Shown: positions 1 through 7,914, counted from the first letter of the stretch. The stretch is DNA of 64,000 nucleotides from Tunturibacter psychrotolerans (GCF_040359615.1 NZ_CP132942.1:1922001-1986000); one strand, 5' to 3'. Translations and numbers: made by a program. Notes: generated from the sequence alone by a model not told the origin.

Positions 1-428
1 GCCACGCCGGTCGTCTCATCGGTAGAGTCGTCCAGTACCTGAACCTCGAACCGGTCTCGCGGATAATCCAGTCTGCACACTGCCTCAATCAAGCGTTCGA
101 TTACAAACTGTTCATTGAAGATCGGCAGTTGAATCGTCACAAACGGCAATTCGCCCTCGGCGAACCGCATCGGCGGCTCACTCCACTTTGCCGCGCTCTT
201 TTTGTTTCTGAAGTAGAGCCACACCAGCTGATAGCGATGAATCCCGTAGAACGCCAGAATAATCATGACGATGAAATAGGGAATCAGCAACGCCGTATCG
301 AACGCATTCCATCGGTAGAGATGCTCAAACGTCTTATCCGCGTAGTGCGTCTTCCAATAGTGACCGAAGCCCTTTGGACCCACCAGCAACGCGAGTTGAG
401 ACGTCAATAATTGAAGAGAAAAGTGCAG
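1..428 (-). CDS. Glycosyltransferase family 2, N-terminal part (truncated by window edge)
   Basis: The minus strand is open from about 470 to the window edge. It encodes a membrane segment (LLIPYFIVMIILAFYGI) followed by the start of a GT-A domain: FVTIQLPIFNEQFVIERLI and then VLDDSTDE, the usual nucleotide-sugar-binding beginnings of family-2 enzymes. Membrane-anchored GT2 proteins of this cellulose-synthase-like type make polysaccharides or glycolipids at the inner membrane, but the catalytic half lies outside the window, so no substrate can be given. There is no ATG near the start. CTG at 428 has GGAG 8 nt upstream, and TTG at 407 is the alternative. Family assignment is fairly sure; the start is not. 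Confidence 0.8.
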   Translation of the reverse strand, partial: MHFSLQLLTSQLALLVGPKGFGHYWKTHYADKTFEHLYRWNAFDTALLIPYFIVMIILAFYGIHRYQLVWLYFRNKKSAAKWSEPPMRFAEGELPFVTIQLPIFNEQFVIERLIEAVCRLDYPRDRFEVQVLDDSTDETTGV

Positions 429-601
429 GATCGTTGCTCCACCAGAAGGTTCGGGGGTACCCAACCGATTCTACGCGAATCGCCGCTTGAAATCTGATTC
501 AAACGCACTCAGGCGGCTCAATCAGAATCCATCAAGTCGGATGGCCGAGCCAGCTCACGGCAACTGCGCGGAAGCCTCACAAAAACGAGGGCGGTGGTCG
601 T

Positions 602-1555
602 CTAGTTCAGAAACATTGTTCGATAAACCGTATCGCGCTGAACCGGCCTAAAACCAGCGTCGCGAATCACCTGCCGCAGCTGTTCCTCAGTGGCGGCATT
701 TGCGCCCTCGGCGAGCATCACACTGCCCACGTCGTTGCCGCCGAATCGTAACCCAACCTGCAGAACCTTCAGACCCTGCGTCTCGAGATTCGATTGGACG
801 TTCCGGACGTTATCGAGATACATGCGCGAGATTGCGAGCGTCTTCAGATACTCGACTGCCGTCGCCTCCTCAAATCCCTGCACTGACGCGGCTTTTGGCG
901 CGAAGCTGCACGGTGTGAATGAGGCGAAGCCGTTCGTCTCCTCCTGCAAACTACGCACTGCTTCGAGGTGATTCACTCGATGTTCCATCGTCTCGCCGCA
1001 GCCGAAGGTCATTGTTGCGGTGGTTTGGATGCCGAGCCTGTGTGCGGCGCGGTGGACTGCAAGCCAGTCTGCGACGGCCCACTTTTTGCGAGCGCCCTGT
1101 TGCACCTCATCGTCGAGAATTCCCGCGTCATCACCGGGGATTGAGTCGAGTCCGGCGTCGCGCAGGCGTGCAATTGTTTCGGACACGGTGACTCCGGACT
1201 GTTCAGCGATCGACAGGATTTCGCTGGCCGAAAGGGAGTGCAGCCAAATGGCAGGGAAGCGCTTTTTAATGCCGCGAAACAGCCCGTCAAACCAGGAGAT
1301 TGTGAGCGCCGGGGTCACTTCGCCCTGCAGCATTACGCCATGGCCGCCCTTTGCGACGATGTCAGAGATCTTCTCGCAGAGTGGATCGAAACCCGCGCCA
1401 GTTGCGGATTCTGTGTAGTTGACTCTTCCGTCGATGACATAACTTACTACGCCTTCGGGGTGCAGCCGGCGGCGTACCGCGTCGGCTTCCATTCCAATTC
1501 CAATCAGATCGTCGCTGCGAAAGCAGTCCAGAGCTTCGTTACGGCTAATTCCCAT
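602..1555 (-). CDS. MqnC/CofH-like radical SAM relative lacking the Fe-S cysteines
   Basis: 317 residues that align along their length with dehypoxanthine futalosine cyclase (MqnC, futalosine menaquinone pathway): ADAVRRRLHPEGVVSYVIDG, then NYT, QGE at 77-79, LHSLSASEI, a region replacing the LPGGGAEIL loop (IPGDDAGIL), TMTFG and DNVRNVQSN. In true MqnC the NYT is followed at once by the CxxxCxxC motif that binds the [4Fe-4S] cluster. Here residues 49 onward read ESATGAGFDPL, and the only cysteines are C11, C60, C186 and C216. QGG, LPGGG and the FxPWPF-type motif are also altered. It therefore cannot act as a radical SAM enzyme in the known way, and looks like a pseudoenzyme or decayed paralogue. 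The ATG at 1555 fits the family start. Confidence 0.8.
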   Translation of the reverse strand: MGISRNEALDCFRSDDLIGIGMEADAVRRRLHPEGVVSYVIDGRVNYTESATGAGFDPLCEKISDIVAKGGHGVMLQGEVTPALTISWFDGLFRGIKKRFPAIWLHSLSASEILSIAEQSGVTVSETIARLRDAGLDSIPGDDAGILDDEVQQGARKKWAVADWLAVHRAAHRLGIQTTATMTFGCGETMEHRVNHLEAVRSLQEETNGFASFTPCSFAPKAASVQGFEEATAVEYLKTLAISRMYLDNVRNVQSNLETQGLKVLQVGLRFGGNDVGSVMLAEGANAATEEQLRQVIRDAGFRPVQRDTVYRTMFLN

Positions 1556-1646
1556 GCTTCAATTCTACGGTTTTTGGCAGAAAAAAATCTGGATGGGGAA
1601 AAGCGCTTAATTGTGGGGGGATTTTGCGTTTTTGATGTGTTTTGTT

Positions 1647-1694
1647 GTGGTAAAAACGTGGTCAAGTTGTGGTGAAATGCGTGGCTAGTGTGGT
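1647..1694. repeat. Phased GTGGT array
   Basis: Five copies of GTGG(T/C) begin at 1647, 1658, 1669, 1681 and 1690 (steps 11, 11, 12, 9), in the 223-nt non-coding stretch upstream of the minus-strand MqnC-like gene. Spacing is near one helical turn. The A-rich linkers (taaaaac, caagtt, gaaatgc) differ. Function unknown; it could be a protein-binding array or a short intergenic repeat family. Confidence 0.5.
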
Positions 1695-1778
1695 GTTTTA
1701 GCCGTCACTTTTTCCGGGCTGAAAAATACGCCACGTTTTTGAACTTTATTTTCAGTGCCGCAAGACTCCCGGACGAGC

Positions 1779-2177
1779 CTACCGGTGCAGCAACTGAACC
1801 AGCAGAACAATCACCACCACCGCTAGTACGAGCAGGAGCGAGACTCCTGCCTTCAGCCACAGGCCAAACGATGCCACGCCCTTTTCCAGCGTTGCCATCC
1901 TGTGTTCGTGTTGCTCCATCGAAAGCCGCGCCCGTTTCACCTCTTCGCCTACTGCGGTGATCTGTGCGCTCTGGTCCTGCAACTGGCGATAGAGGCCCAG
2001 GTGCGCCTTGGTGACTTGCCCCAGGTCGCCGCGGACGCCTTCGGCCATCGCCACCATAGCCGCCTCGTTCGCCTTCTCAGAGGCAACCTTGGAAGTGAAG
2101 AATCTATCGGCCAGCGGCACCAGCCGTGTTATGTGGGGGAGCAATTCGACTAACTGCACGAACACCTTTGGCCACAT
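1779..2177 (-). CDS. Tail-anchored coiled-coil membrane protein, uncharacterised
   Basis: 132 residues. The N-terminal ~100 residues are charged and helical with heptad-like spacing (VTKAHLGLYRQLQDQSAQIT, EEVKRARLSMEQHEHRM), suggesting a coiled coil. The last ~25 residues form one hydrophobic segment (AGVSLLLVLAVVVIVLLVQ) followed by LLHR. This is the layout of a C-terminally anchored inner-membrane protein with its coiled coil in the cytoplasm. I do not recognise a named family. It stands alone between the VKOR gene and the MqnC-like gene, all on the minus strand, with more than 100 nt on each side, so an operon is not evident. Confidence 0.7.
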   Translation of the reverse strand: MWPKVFVQLVELLPHITRLVPLADRFFTSKVASEKANEAAMVAMAEGVRGDLGQVTKAHLGLYRQLQDQSAQITAVGEEVKRARLSMEQHEHRMATLEKGVASFGLWLKAGVSLLLVLAVVVIVLLVQLLHR

Positions 2178-2291
2178 ACGCTTCTCCGGGGTCTTGTCTT
2201 AGATCGGTGGTGACGGCAGCCAAACCGATGCCTAATCCTAGACCAGACGCACCTGTTGCCGATTTATACCGAATCTTTTATTTTCAGGCTT

Positions 2292-2750
2292 CTATGCCTG
2301 CAAGCTGGCGCGACCCTGCCGCCATCTCATCACGAGCGCAATAATCGTAACCAGCAGAATGGCTGTCACGATCCCCTGCGACCATAGGCAGTAGATACAC
2401 CACTTCTGGAGGACGTACGCCTCGATATAGCTGAGAAATGCCGCGAAAAGAAACCCGACCTGGGCGAACTCGAAGACCAGCCACCAGCGGCCCGTCAGAG
2501 CGAGCACGCCAATCGCCGCATACCCAACGATGCCAAGCATTGCTACGGGAATATGTGACCCCGCCTTAGGATCTTCGTCGAAGGTGCGGGGAGGGAAGAC
2601 CGCGAACCGGCTGTGGTTAACAGCACCGCAGTCGAACTGTTCGGTGACCGCACAGGGTGGCGCAAGAGAAGGGTCCATGTAGTGGACATGAAGCGCCATC
2701 GTCGAGACCACAATTCCAGCGACCGCTAGCAGGGCAATCAGATACTTCAT
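2292..2750 (-). CDS. Vitamin K epoxide reductase (VKOR) family membrane protein
   Basis: 152 residues with four or five membrane segments. It carries the four cysteines expected of bacterial VKOR: the loop pair C33 and C41 (PPCAVTEQFDCG) and the CxxC pair C118/C121 (WCIYC) at the start of the last helix. Bacterial VKOR homologues reoxidise a periplasmic thiol oxidase (DsbA-like) and pass electrons to quinone, doing the job of DsbB. S47 after the loop cysteines is in the position of the conserved Ser. There is no fused thioredoxin domain, so the partner is encoded elsewhere. ATG at 2750 gives a clean signal-anchor start. Family call firm; the exact redox partner is not visible. Confidence 0.9.
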   Translation of the reverse strand: MKYLIALLAVAGIVVSTMALHVHYMDPSLAPPCAVTEQFDCGAVNHSRFAVFPPRTFDEDPKAGSHIPVAMLGIVGYAAIGVLALTGRWWLVFEFAQVGFLFAAFLSYIEAYVLQKWCIYCLWSQGIVTAILLVTIIALVMRWRQGRASLQA

Positions 2751-2886
2751 AGCTTTGATTTTACGTCGCCACAGGTAGGGTAAATTCTATGTTAATTCAA
2801 TAAGATGCAAACTCTTTCATCTTGCGTTTCGGTAGGGGAGCGGCTACGCTGGCCCACCTCCCCTACTACGCTCTGAGGAGAAACTG

Positions 2887-3405
2887 ATGCGCCTTCGTTC
2901 CTTGCTACTCTCTGCCTTGCTGGTTCTGCCATTGCCTCTGATGGCGGATACCTTCTCGACCTACACCCTAAACGACGTGACCTTTGCTAACGGTGGTGCT
3001 GCAACCGGCACCGTCACCTTCGACACAACCACCGGAGTTTATACCGGTTTCGACGTGACCTACACCCTGGGATCGTTCGAGGAACTATTCAACACAGTTT
3101 CGTTTTCTGAGGCTGCTACTCCGCTTATCTATGATCTCCAATCACAAGCTGCGAGTGGAGATAATTTCGATTTCAACCTCTCAGGGCCTCAAGGATTGGT
3201 TTGTTCCACTACGGATCCGTGCATCGTTCCTCAAGGGAATGACGCAGGTGCATTCATCCCAGCCAAGGGGAATCTGATTTTCATGACGACCGGTTCTCTA
3301 GAACTGGCCACCCCAGCACCTGTACCAGAACCCGGCAGCCTGGCTCTCTTGGGTACAGGTCTGTTGGGAGGCGTAGGGATTATTCGACGTCGCATGGCTA
3401 TCTGA
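2887..3405 (+). CDS. Secreted PEP-CTERM sorting-domain protein
   Basis: 172 residues. There is a Sec signal peptide at 1-20 (LLLSALLVLPLPLMA), a beta-rich Thr/Gly/Asp-rich body, and a C-terminal VPEPGSLALLGTGLLGG segment followed by the basic end IIRRRMAI. The PEP motif, hydrophobic helix and Arg cluster form the tripartite PEP-CTERM signal recognised by exosortase, which anchors or releases proteins at the surface, often with exopolysaccharide. No exosortase (EpsH/XrtA) gene lies in this window, so the enzyme must be elsewhere. A GAGGAG ribosome site lies just upstream of ATG 2887. The body is not a family I recognise. Confidence 0.9.
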   Translation: MRLRSLLLSALLVLPLPLMADTFSTYTLNDVTFANGGAATGTVTFDTTTGVYTGFDVTYTLGSFEELFNTVSFSEAATPLIYDLQSQAASGDNFDFNLSGPQGLVCSTTDPCIVPQGNDAGAFIPAKGNLIFMTTGSLELATPAPVPEPGSLALLGTGLLGGVGIIRRRMAI

Positions 3406-3420
3406 TCACAGGCAGCAGAG

Positions 3421-3447
3421 AAAGCCACCTCCGGGTGGCTTTTTTTG
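3421..3447 (+). terminator. Rho-independent terminator of the PEP-CTERM gene
   Basis: AAAGCCACC and GGGTGGCTTT form a short GC-rich stem with a tiny loop, followed by a T run, 15 nt after the stop codon of the PEP-CTERM gene. Confidence 0.9.
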
Positions 3448-3567
3448 TGACTGCTTTCGCTCCCTTCCCCACCCGTTGACTTCATCTGACGAGGCTCGGC
3501 GCGCCAGAATTCTTCGTCATTCTGCCTTCATTCAATCGAGTGATTGTCGGACTATCATGAGTTTGTG

Positions 3568-4509
3568 ATGACATCACTTAGCCGTCGACGTTTTCTCACA
3601 CTTCTCGGAGCCACCGGCGTCTCCGCATCTGTCACGCCGTCTCTCCTCGCCGCGGCCGCACCATCCGCGCAGGCGCGGGAGGCGTTCACCTTTCTCTTCG
3701 TTACCGATGCTCATCTCCAGCCGGAGCTCAATGGTGTGGTCGGCACAGATATGGCCTTCAAGAAGGCCCGTGCGGTCAAAGCGGACTTCGCCATCAATGG
3801 CGGGGACCATGTCTTCGACGCTCTTGGCGTGCCGAAGCAGCGTGCTCTGACGCTCTTCGATCTTTACGACAAGACCGAGCAGGATCTCGGGGTGAAGGTG
3901 TATCACACGGTCGGCAATCACGACGTTCTCGGCATCTACCCCGCGAGCGGCATTGCGCAGGACGACCCTCTCTACGGCAAGAAGCTCTTCGAGCAGCGCT
4001 TTGGCAAGCTGTACTACTCCTTCGATCACAAGGGCCACCACTTCATCGTGCTGGACTCGATCGGCATTACGCCGGACCGCGCCTACGAAGGTCGGATCGA
4101 CGCGGCTCAGCTTCAGTGGCTCGCCACTGACCTCGCCGCGCTGCCTTCGGGGACACCGGTCATCGTCTCGGTTCACATTCCCCTGGTCACGGCCTTTGGC
4201 GCATATATCCCGGAGACGACAGTAGCTCCAGCCCACCACAGCCTGAGTGTGGCTAACGCCAACCAGGTGCTCGATCTCTTCGCCGGACACAACGTCCTTG
4301 GCGTTCTGCAAGGCCACACTCATGTCAACGAAACCGTGGGGTGGAAGGGCGTCCAGTACATCACCAGCGGAGCTGTCTGCGGTAATTGGTGGCACGGCAC
4401 ACGTCTTGGCACACCCGAAGGGTTTACGGTGGTCACGGTCGCAAACAACAAGCTCACCACGCACTACGAGCCCTCGGGGTTCCAGTCGGTCGCACCACAA
4501 AATACCTAG
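3568..4509 (+). CDS. Tat-exported calcineurin-like metallophosphoesterase
   Basis: 313 residues from ATG 3568; the frame is open further upstream from a TTG at 3544. The twin-arginine signal SRRRFLTLLG lies near the N terminus, then a hydrophobic stretch and an AxA cleavage region. The metallophosphoesterase blocks are in order: VTDAHL (D-x-H), GGDHVFD, VGNHD, HIPLV and GHTHVN, supplying the two-metal site. Export through Tat suggests a folded, metal-loaded enzyme acting in the periplasm on a phosphate ester or nucleotide; the substrate cannot be read from sequence. It stands alone. Start codon choice rests on the Tat motif position, since no strong ribosome site is visible. Confidence 0.88.
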   Translation: MTSLSRRRFLTLLGATGVSASVTPSLLAAAAPSAQAREAFTFLFVTDAHLQPELNGVVGTDMAFKKARAVKADFAINGGDHVFDALGVPKQRALTLFDLYDKTEQDLGVKVYHTVGNHDVLGIYPASGIAQDDPLYGKKLFEQRFGKLYYSFDHKGHHFIVLDSIGITPDRAYEGRIDAAQLQWLATDLAALPSGTPVIVSVHIPLVTAFGAYIPETTVAPAHHSLSVANANQVLDLFAGHNVLGVLQGHTHVNETVGWKGVQYITSGAVCGNWWHGTRLGTPEGFTVVTVANNKLTTHYEPSGFQSVAPQNT

Positions 4510-4568
4510 AGATCAACTGCACTTGCTGGAAACAATGAGGGTGCGTTCCTTCATTTATGTTGTTACCG

Positions 4569-4583
4569 TGGTACATTGGTACA
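4569..4583 (+). promoter_or_regulatory. TGGTACA direct repeat, possible operator
   Basis: Two perfect TGGTACA heptamers with period 8 lie immediately before the ATG at 4585 of the small ribbon-helix-helix-like gene. Direct heptad repeats are the kind of site bound by some RHH repressors, so autoregulation is a reasonable guess. There is no experimental support. Confidence 0.35.
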
Positions 4584-4584
4584 C

Positions 4585-4848
4585 ATGGCAGAGACGAAAA
4601 ACCTGGTCGAGATTGAGCGGATGCAGACAGGCGTCCGCATGGAGAAACGGCTGTTGAAAGTACTGAAGGCCGTCGCTGAGTTGAAGGACATGAGTCTTGG
4701 CGATCTGCTCGAGGGCATTGTGCTTCACGCGTTTGAAGGCAAGGCTCCGTTCTCGCCGCAGACTCTGAAGGAGATCGAAAAGCTGAAAGGCATCTATGGC
4801 CTGACGCTGCGTGCGTCGGACAGCCATCGATTGAAGGAGCGAAGATGA
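4585..4848 (+). CDS. Small ribbon-helix-helix-like protein
   Basis: 87 residues from ATG 4585. The core MQTGVRMEKRLLKVLKAVAE followed by a turn and SLGDLLEGIVLHAFEGK has the strand-helix-helix layout of RHH DNA-binding domains; a C-terminal amphipathic stretch (LKEIEKLKGIYGL) follows. RHH proteins dimerise and insert the paired strand into the major groove, often repressing their own operon. The gene overlaps the next by ATGA (4845-4848), so the two are translationally coupled. A pair of TGGTACA repeats lies directly upstream of the start. RHH assignment is by pattern and size, not by a signature motif, so treat as probable. Confidence 0.6.
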   Translation: MAETKNLVEIERMQTGVRMEKRLLKVLKAVAELKDMSLGDLLEGIVLHAFEGKAPFSPQTLKEIEKLKGIYGLTLRASDSHRLKERR

Positions 4849-5393
4849 ACGCAACAAAGTTACTTTGTTTCGCACTAGCAACAGGCGCAGTGGGTGGAGG
4901 ACAACTCGCTGCAGTGGCGCAGGCAGAGGCACCCGCGCATGTCCGCAACAGCTTCCAGTTCGTCGTCGCGGCCCCGCTCGGCCGTGCAGCAGGACTCTTC
5001 GGGCCGGAGGGAGAGCGGTGCTGGGCGGGCCCTCACTGGAATCCCGAGTTTCTGCATCCCCAACCGGCACAGGACATCGAGGGAGCCGTCTTCACGGTGC
5101 AGCACGGGCCGCACAAGAGCGTGTGGGTGAACACGGTCTTCGATCTAGCAGGCGGTCGGATGCAGTACGTGTCGTTTATCCCCGATACGCTTGTCTCTAC
5201 GGTCGACGTGCGCCTCGCCACTCTCACTCCGTCGACGACGAAGGTCGAGGTGACCTATGTTCGGACTGCTCTGGACGCAGCCGCGAATGAAGACGTGCTT
5301 GCTATGGGGAAGCGTGACGCAGGAAACGGGCCGGAGTGGCAGAAGGCAATCGAGGACTGCCTGGCGACAGAGCAAAAGCACGAACACCTGTAA
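4845..5393 (+). CDS. Secreted SRPBCC/START-like domain protein
   Basis: 182 residues. A signal peptide covers about 1-26 (LLCFALATGAVGGG...AVAQAEA). The rest (FQFVVAAPLGRAAGLFGPEG, ...FTVQHGPHKSVWVNTVFDL, ...YVSFIPDT, ...VTYVRTALD) has the alternating beta strands and final helix of the SRPBCC (START/Bet v1-like) fold, which binds hydrophobic ligands. It is co-translated with the RHH-like gene through a four-base overlap, which suggests that the regulator controls this small operon. No catalytic residues can be assigned; ligand unknown. The conserved stretch around GPEGERCWAGPHWNPEF is typical of the subgroup. Confidence 0.65.
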   Translation: MNATKLLCFALATGAVGGGQLAAVAQAEAPAHVRNSFQFVVAAPLGRAAGLFGPEGERCWAGPHWNPEFLHPQPAQDIEGAVFTVQHGPHKSVWVNTVFDLAGGRMQYVSFIPDTLVSTVDVRLATLTPSTTKVEVTYVRTALDAAANEDVLAMGKRDAGNGPEWQKAIEDCLATEQKHEHL

Positions 5394-5565
5394 TCGGCGA
5401 CTGTGACCGTATCAAATCGCACAGAGATTTGAAAAAAGTGGGTTGCGCCTGGCCGGTTCGGCGGTATGCTGGGTAGCACTTCAGACGAGGTCAAACTTCC
5501 AGAGCTGTCTCGAGCTGAGCTGTGTTCTGCGCCCAGATGCTATTCCATCTCTCAGGAGTGATGCC

Positions 5566-6108
5566 ATGCAGTGTCCTGTCTGCCACAACGAAGTATCCCA
5601 AAGTGCATTTTGCAGTAGCTGCGGTGCGCCCCTGGCTGCTGCCGGCGACGCTTCTGCAGGTTCGAGCGTGCCTCCTCCACCGAGCTACACGAATGTTCCG
5701 CCGGCCTACTCCACGGTTCCCCCTGCGTACACTGCGGCTCCGCCGGCTGCGATCAGCTCCGGGCTCTCGGAGAATGCGGCCGCGGCTATCGCCTACCTCA
5801 CGATCATTCCTGCGATCATCTTCCTGGTGCTGGAACCCTTCAACAAGATGCCGCTTGTTAAATTTCACTCGTGGCAGTCGATTGGGCTCTTCGTCGCAGC
5901 GGCTGTGTTGCAGGTGATTATCACCATCGGGGAGATGATGATGCACTTCATTCCCGGAATTATCCTGCTATTTTCGCTGATTCATCTTGTCATCGGCTTG
6001 GGCCTTTTCCTGGTGTGGCTGTTCATCATCCTGAAGGCCAGCAAGGGCGAGTGGTACAAGCTGCCCGTTATTGGCGACTTCGCTGAGAAGCAGGCGCGCG
6101 CCGCTTAG
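5566..6108 (+). CDS. Zinc-ribbon membrane protein (DUF4870-like)
   Basis: 180 residues from ATG 5566, chosen because AGGAG lies 7 nt upstream; the frame is open further upstream but without support. The N terminus is a zinc ribbon with CPVCHN and CSSCG (two CxxC pairs), followed by a Pro/Tyr-rich linker with repeated PPxYxxVPPAY units. Three or four hydrophobic segments follow (AAIAYLTIIPAIIFLVLEPF, GLFVAAAVLQVIITIGEM, IILLFSLIHLVIGLGLFLVW). This matches small DUF4870-type membrane proteins of unknown role with a cytoplasmic zinc-ribbon head. Its last 41 bases overlap the 3' end of the convergent methyltransferase gene. Confidence 0.8.
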   Translation: MQCPVCHNEVSQSAFCSSCGAPLAAAGDASAGSSVPPPPSYTNVPPAYSTVPPAYTAAPPAAISSGLSENAAAAIAYLTIIPAIIFLVLEPFNKMPLVKFHSWQSIGLFVAAAVLQVIITIGEMMMHFIPGIILLFSLIHLVIGLGLFLVWLFIILKASKGEWYKLPVIGDFAEKQARAA

Positions 6109-6970
6109 GTTTCCTGACCGCGGGGGGTGGCGAGTCCTCTCTCCGCGGGCTGAAGGCTACGAGTCGTTTTTCCATGACGGCCACGGCGGTGGCGCTCTCG
6201 TCGATCATGACGAAGCTGCGGCCATGTTTCGCTGCGGCTGCGCCGGTCGTGCCGCTGCCGGCGAAGAAATCGAGTACGGTGTCGTTGGGATTTGAGTGGA
6301 CGCGCACGATCCGTTCAAGAATTCCCAACGGTTTCTGTGTGGCGTATCCGGTCTTTTCTTTGCCGGTGGGCGAGACGATCGTATGCCACCAGACGTCGGT
6401 TGGGGTCTTGCCTCGCGCTGCTTTCTTCGCGCCTACCAGCCCGGGAGCCATGTAGGGGATTCGGTCGCTCTCGTTCAGGTTGAAGGTGTATTGTTTCGGG
6501 TCCTTGGAGTACCAGAGGATGTTGTCGTGCTTTGCAGGCCAGCGTTTGGTGGCGCGAGCGCCGTAGTCGTAGGCCCAGATGATCTCGTTCTGAAAGCACT
6601 CGCGTCCGAAGATCTCGTCGAGCATGACCTTGCAGTAGTGGACCTCGCGGTAGTCGATGTGAAAGAAGAGCGAGCCGGTGGCGGAGAGGATGCGGTGGGC
6701 TTCGACCAGGCGCGGTCGCAGGAAGCCGAGGAAGTCGTCGAAGCTGTCGCGGTAGCCCTGGCCGCCGTTTTGCTGCTCCAGTATTTCGGTGCGGTAGCGG
6801 AAACCGCCGAACCCTACGCGGTCGCCCGCCTCGTCGCGAATGGTCTTTATCTGTTTGCGGGCCTGCCGTTTGCCTGTGTTGAAAGGGGGATCGACGTAGA
6901 TCAGATCTACGGATTCGGCGGCCATCGCCTGCAAAATGTTGAGATTGTCTCCCTGCACGATCCGGTTCAT
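6068..6970 (-). CDS. Orphan site-specific DNA methyltransferase (N4/N6, beta class)
   Basis: 300 residues. Motif IV DPPF at 27-30 comes first and motif I FAGSGTTG at about 236-243 comes last, the beta-class order. The C terminus (SPRREDSPPPAVRKPKRRAP) is a basic, disordered tail. TQKPLGILERIV and VLDFFAGSG are typical of adenine- or cytosine-N4 methyltransferases that transfer a methyl group from S-adenosylmethionine to DNA. No restriction endonuclease or specificity subunit is adjacent, so it looks like a solitary methylase with a possible regulatory or housekeeping role. Recognition sequence cannot be inferred. It overlaps the convergent zinc-ribbon gene by 41 nt. Confidence 0.9.
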   Translation of the reverse strand: MNRIVQGDNLNILQAMAAESVDLIYVDPPFNTGKRQARKQIKTIRDEAGDRVGFGGFRYRTEILEQQNGGQGYRDSFDDFLGFLRPRLVEAHRILSATGSLFFHIDYREVHYCKVMLDEIFGRECFQNEIIWAYDYGARATKRWPAKHDNILWYSKDPKQYTFNLNESDRIPYMAPGLVGAKKAARGKTPTDVWWHTIVSPTGKEKTGYATQKPLGILERIVRVHSNPNDTVLDFFAGSGTTGAAAAKHGRSFVMIDESATAVAVMEKRLVAFSPRREDSPPPAVRKPKRRAPASQRSRQ

Positions 6971-7071
6971 ACCATCGTCTCCGCTCCTAACACTAACGTA
7001 CCCTTGGTCTCTTCGGTTGCGACGTGTATCGTTCTTTTCGACGGCCTGGCTGCATCGGCCAGGTTTTGACT

Positions 7072-7914
7072 ATGTCTCCCAATCACCTCATCTACGCTAT
7101 GCTGACCCACCAGGGCCGCGTCCGCCATGGAAACGAAGATACCTGTGCTGCGGCGCCTGAGATTGGCGCGTTCGTTGTCTGCGACGGCATGGGCGGAGCT
7201 GCAGCGGGAGAGGTCGCGAGCACTCTGGCTGCAGATACGTTTTTGGCCAATCTCCGGCCACCGGTCGGCAGCGGGGAAGAGGCGCAGAAGCCGCAGGCCC
7301 GTCTCAACGCGGCCATTCAGGCAGCAAATCACGCCGTTTACCGGCAGTCCCGCCAGTCGCGACAGTACAACGGCATGGGGACGACTCTTGTCTCCCTGCT
7401 GCACACCCCTGTAGTCAACGGGGAAAATGGCAAGACTTCGGGTGCTCGTCGCTCGGCGACCAATCACATCAACTCCCGCATCACCGATCCTCCGACGCTC
7501 TGGCTGGGTCATGTTGGCGATAGCCGTTGCTACCGGCAAAGGCGCGGCAAGCTCGAGCAGCTCACCATCGATCATTCGCTGGTCGAGGAACAGCTTCGCG
7601 CCGGGCAGATCACCATGGCCCAGGCGGCGAGATCGCCGATGCGCAACCTCATCACGCGCGCGATCGGTTCGCAGCCCACGGTGGAGGCCGAGATTCAGTG
7701 TCATCGACCCCAACCGAACGACGTGTATATGCTCGCCTCGGACGGACTGACCCATGAGATCAGCGATGAAGAGATCGCGGAGATTCTGGCCGCCATCCCT
7801 AAACCGCAGACCAAAGCCGCGCTCACCACGGCGTGTGAAGAGCTCATCACGGCCGCAAATCGCAACGGCGGCCATGACAACATCACTGTGCTGCTGGTCG
7901 CCGTCGTCCCCTGA
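7072..7914 (+). CDS. PP2C-type serine/threonine protein phosphatase
   Basis: 280 residues from ATG 7072. The PP2C motifs are all present and ordered: GRVRHGNEDTC, VVCDGMGGAAAGEVAS, GMGTTLVSLL, GHVGDSRCYRQRRGKLEQLT, DHSLVEEQL, LITRAIGSQPTVE, LASDGLTHEI and GGHDNITVLLV. The Asp residues of DGMGG, SDGL and GHDN bind the two catalytic Mn2+/Mg2+ ions. It is a stand-alone cytoplasmic phosphatase of the Stp/PrpC type, which reverses Hanks-type kinase phosphorylation; no kinase gene is next to it. A His-rich inserted loop of about 25 residues after the TTLVSLL strand is somewhat longer than usual. Confidence 0.93.
   Translation: MSPNHLIYAMLTHQGRVRHGNEDTCAAAPEIGAFVVCDGMGGAAAGEVASTLAADTFLANLRPPVGSGEEAQKPQARLNAAIQAANHAVYRQSRQSRQYNGMGTTLVSLLHTPVVNGENGKTSGARRSATNHINSRITDPPTLWLGHVGDSRCYRQRRGKLEQLTIDHSLVEEQLRAGQITMAQAARSPMRNLITRAIGSQPTVEAEIQCHRPQPNDVYMLASDGLTHEISDEEIAEILAAIPKPQTKAALTTACEELITAANRNGGHDNITVLLVAVVP

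Noticed and set aside
3574..4500. 308-residue minus-strand frame opposite the metallophosphoesterase
   Set aside because: The plus frame has a Tat signal and all metal motifs; the minus frame has none and no start signal.
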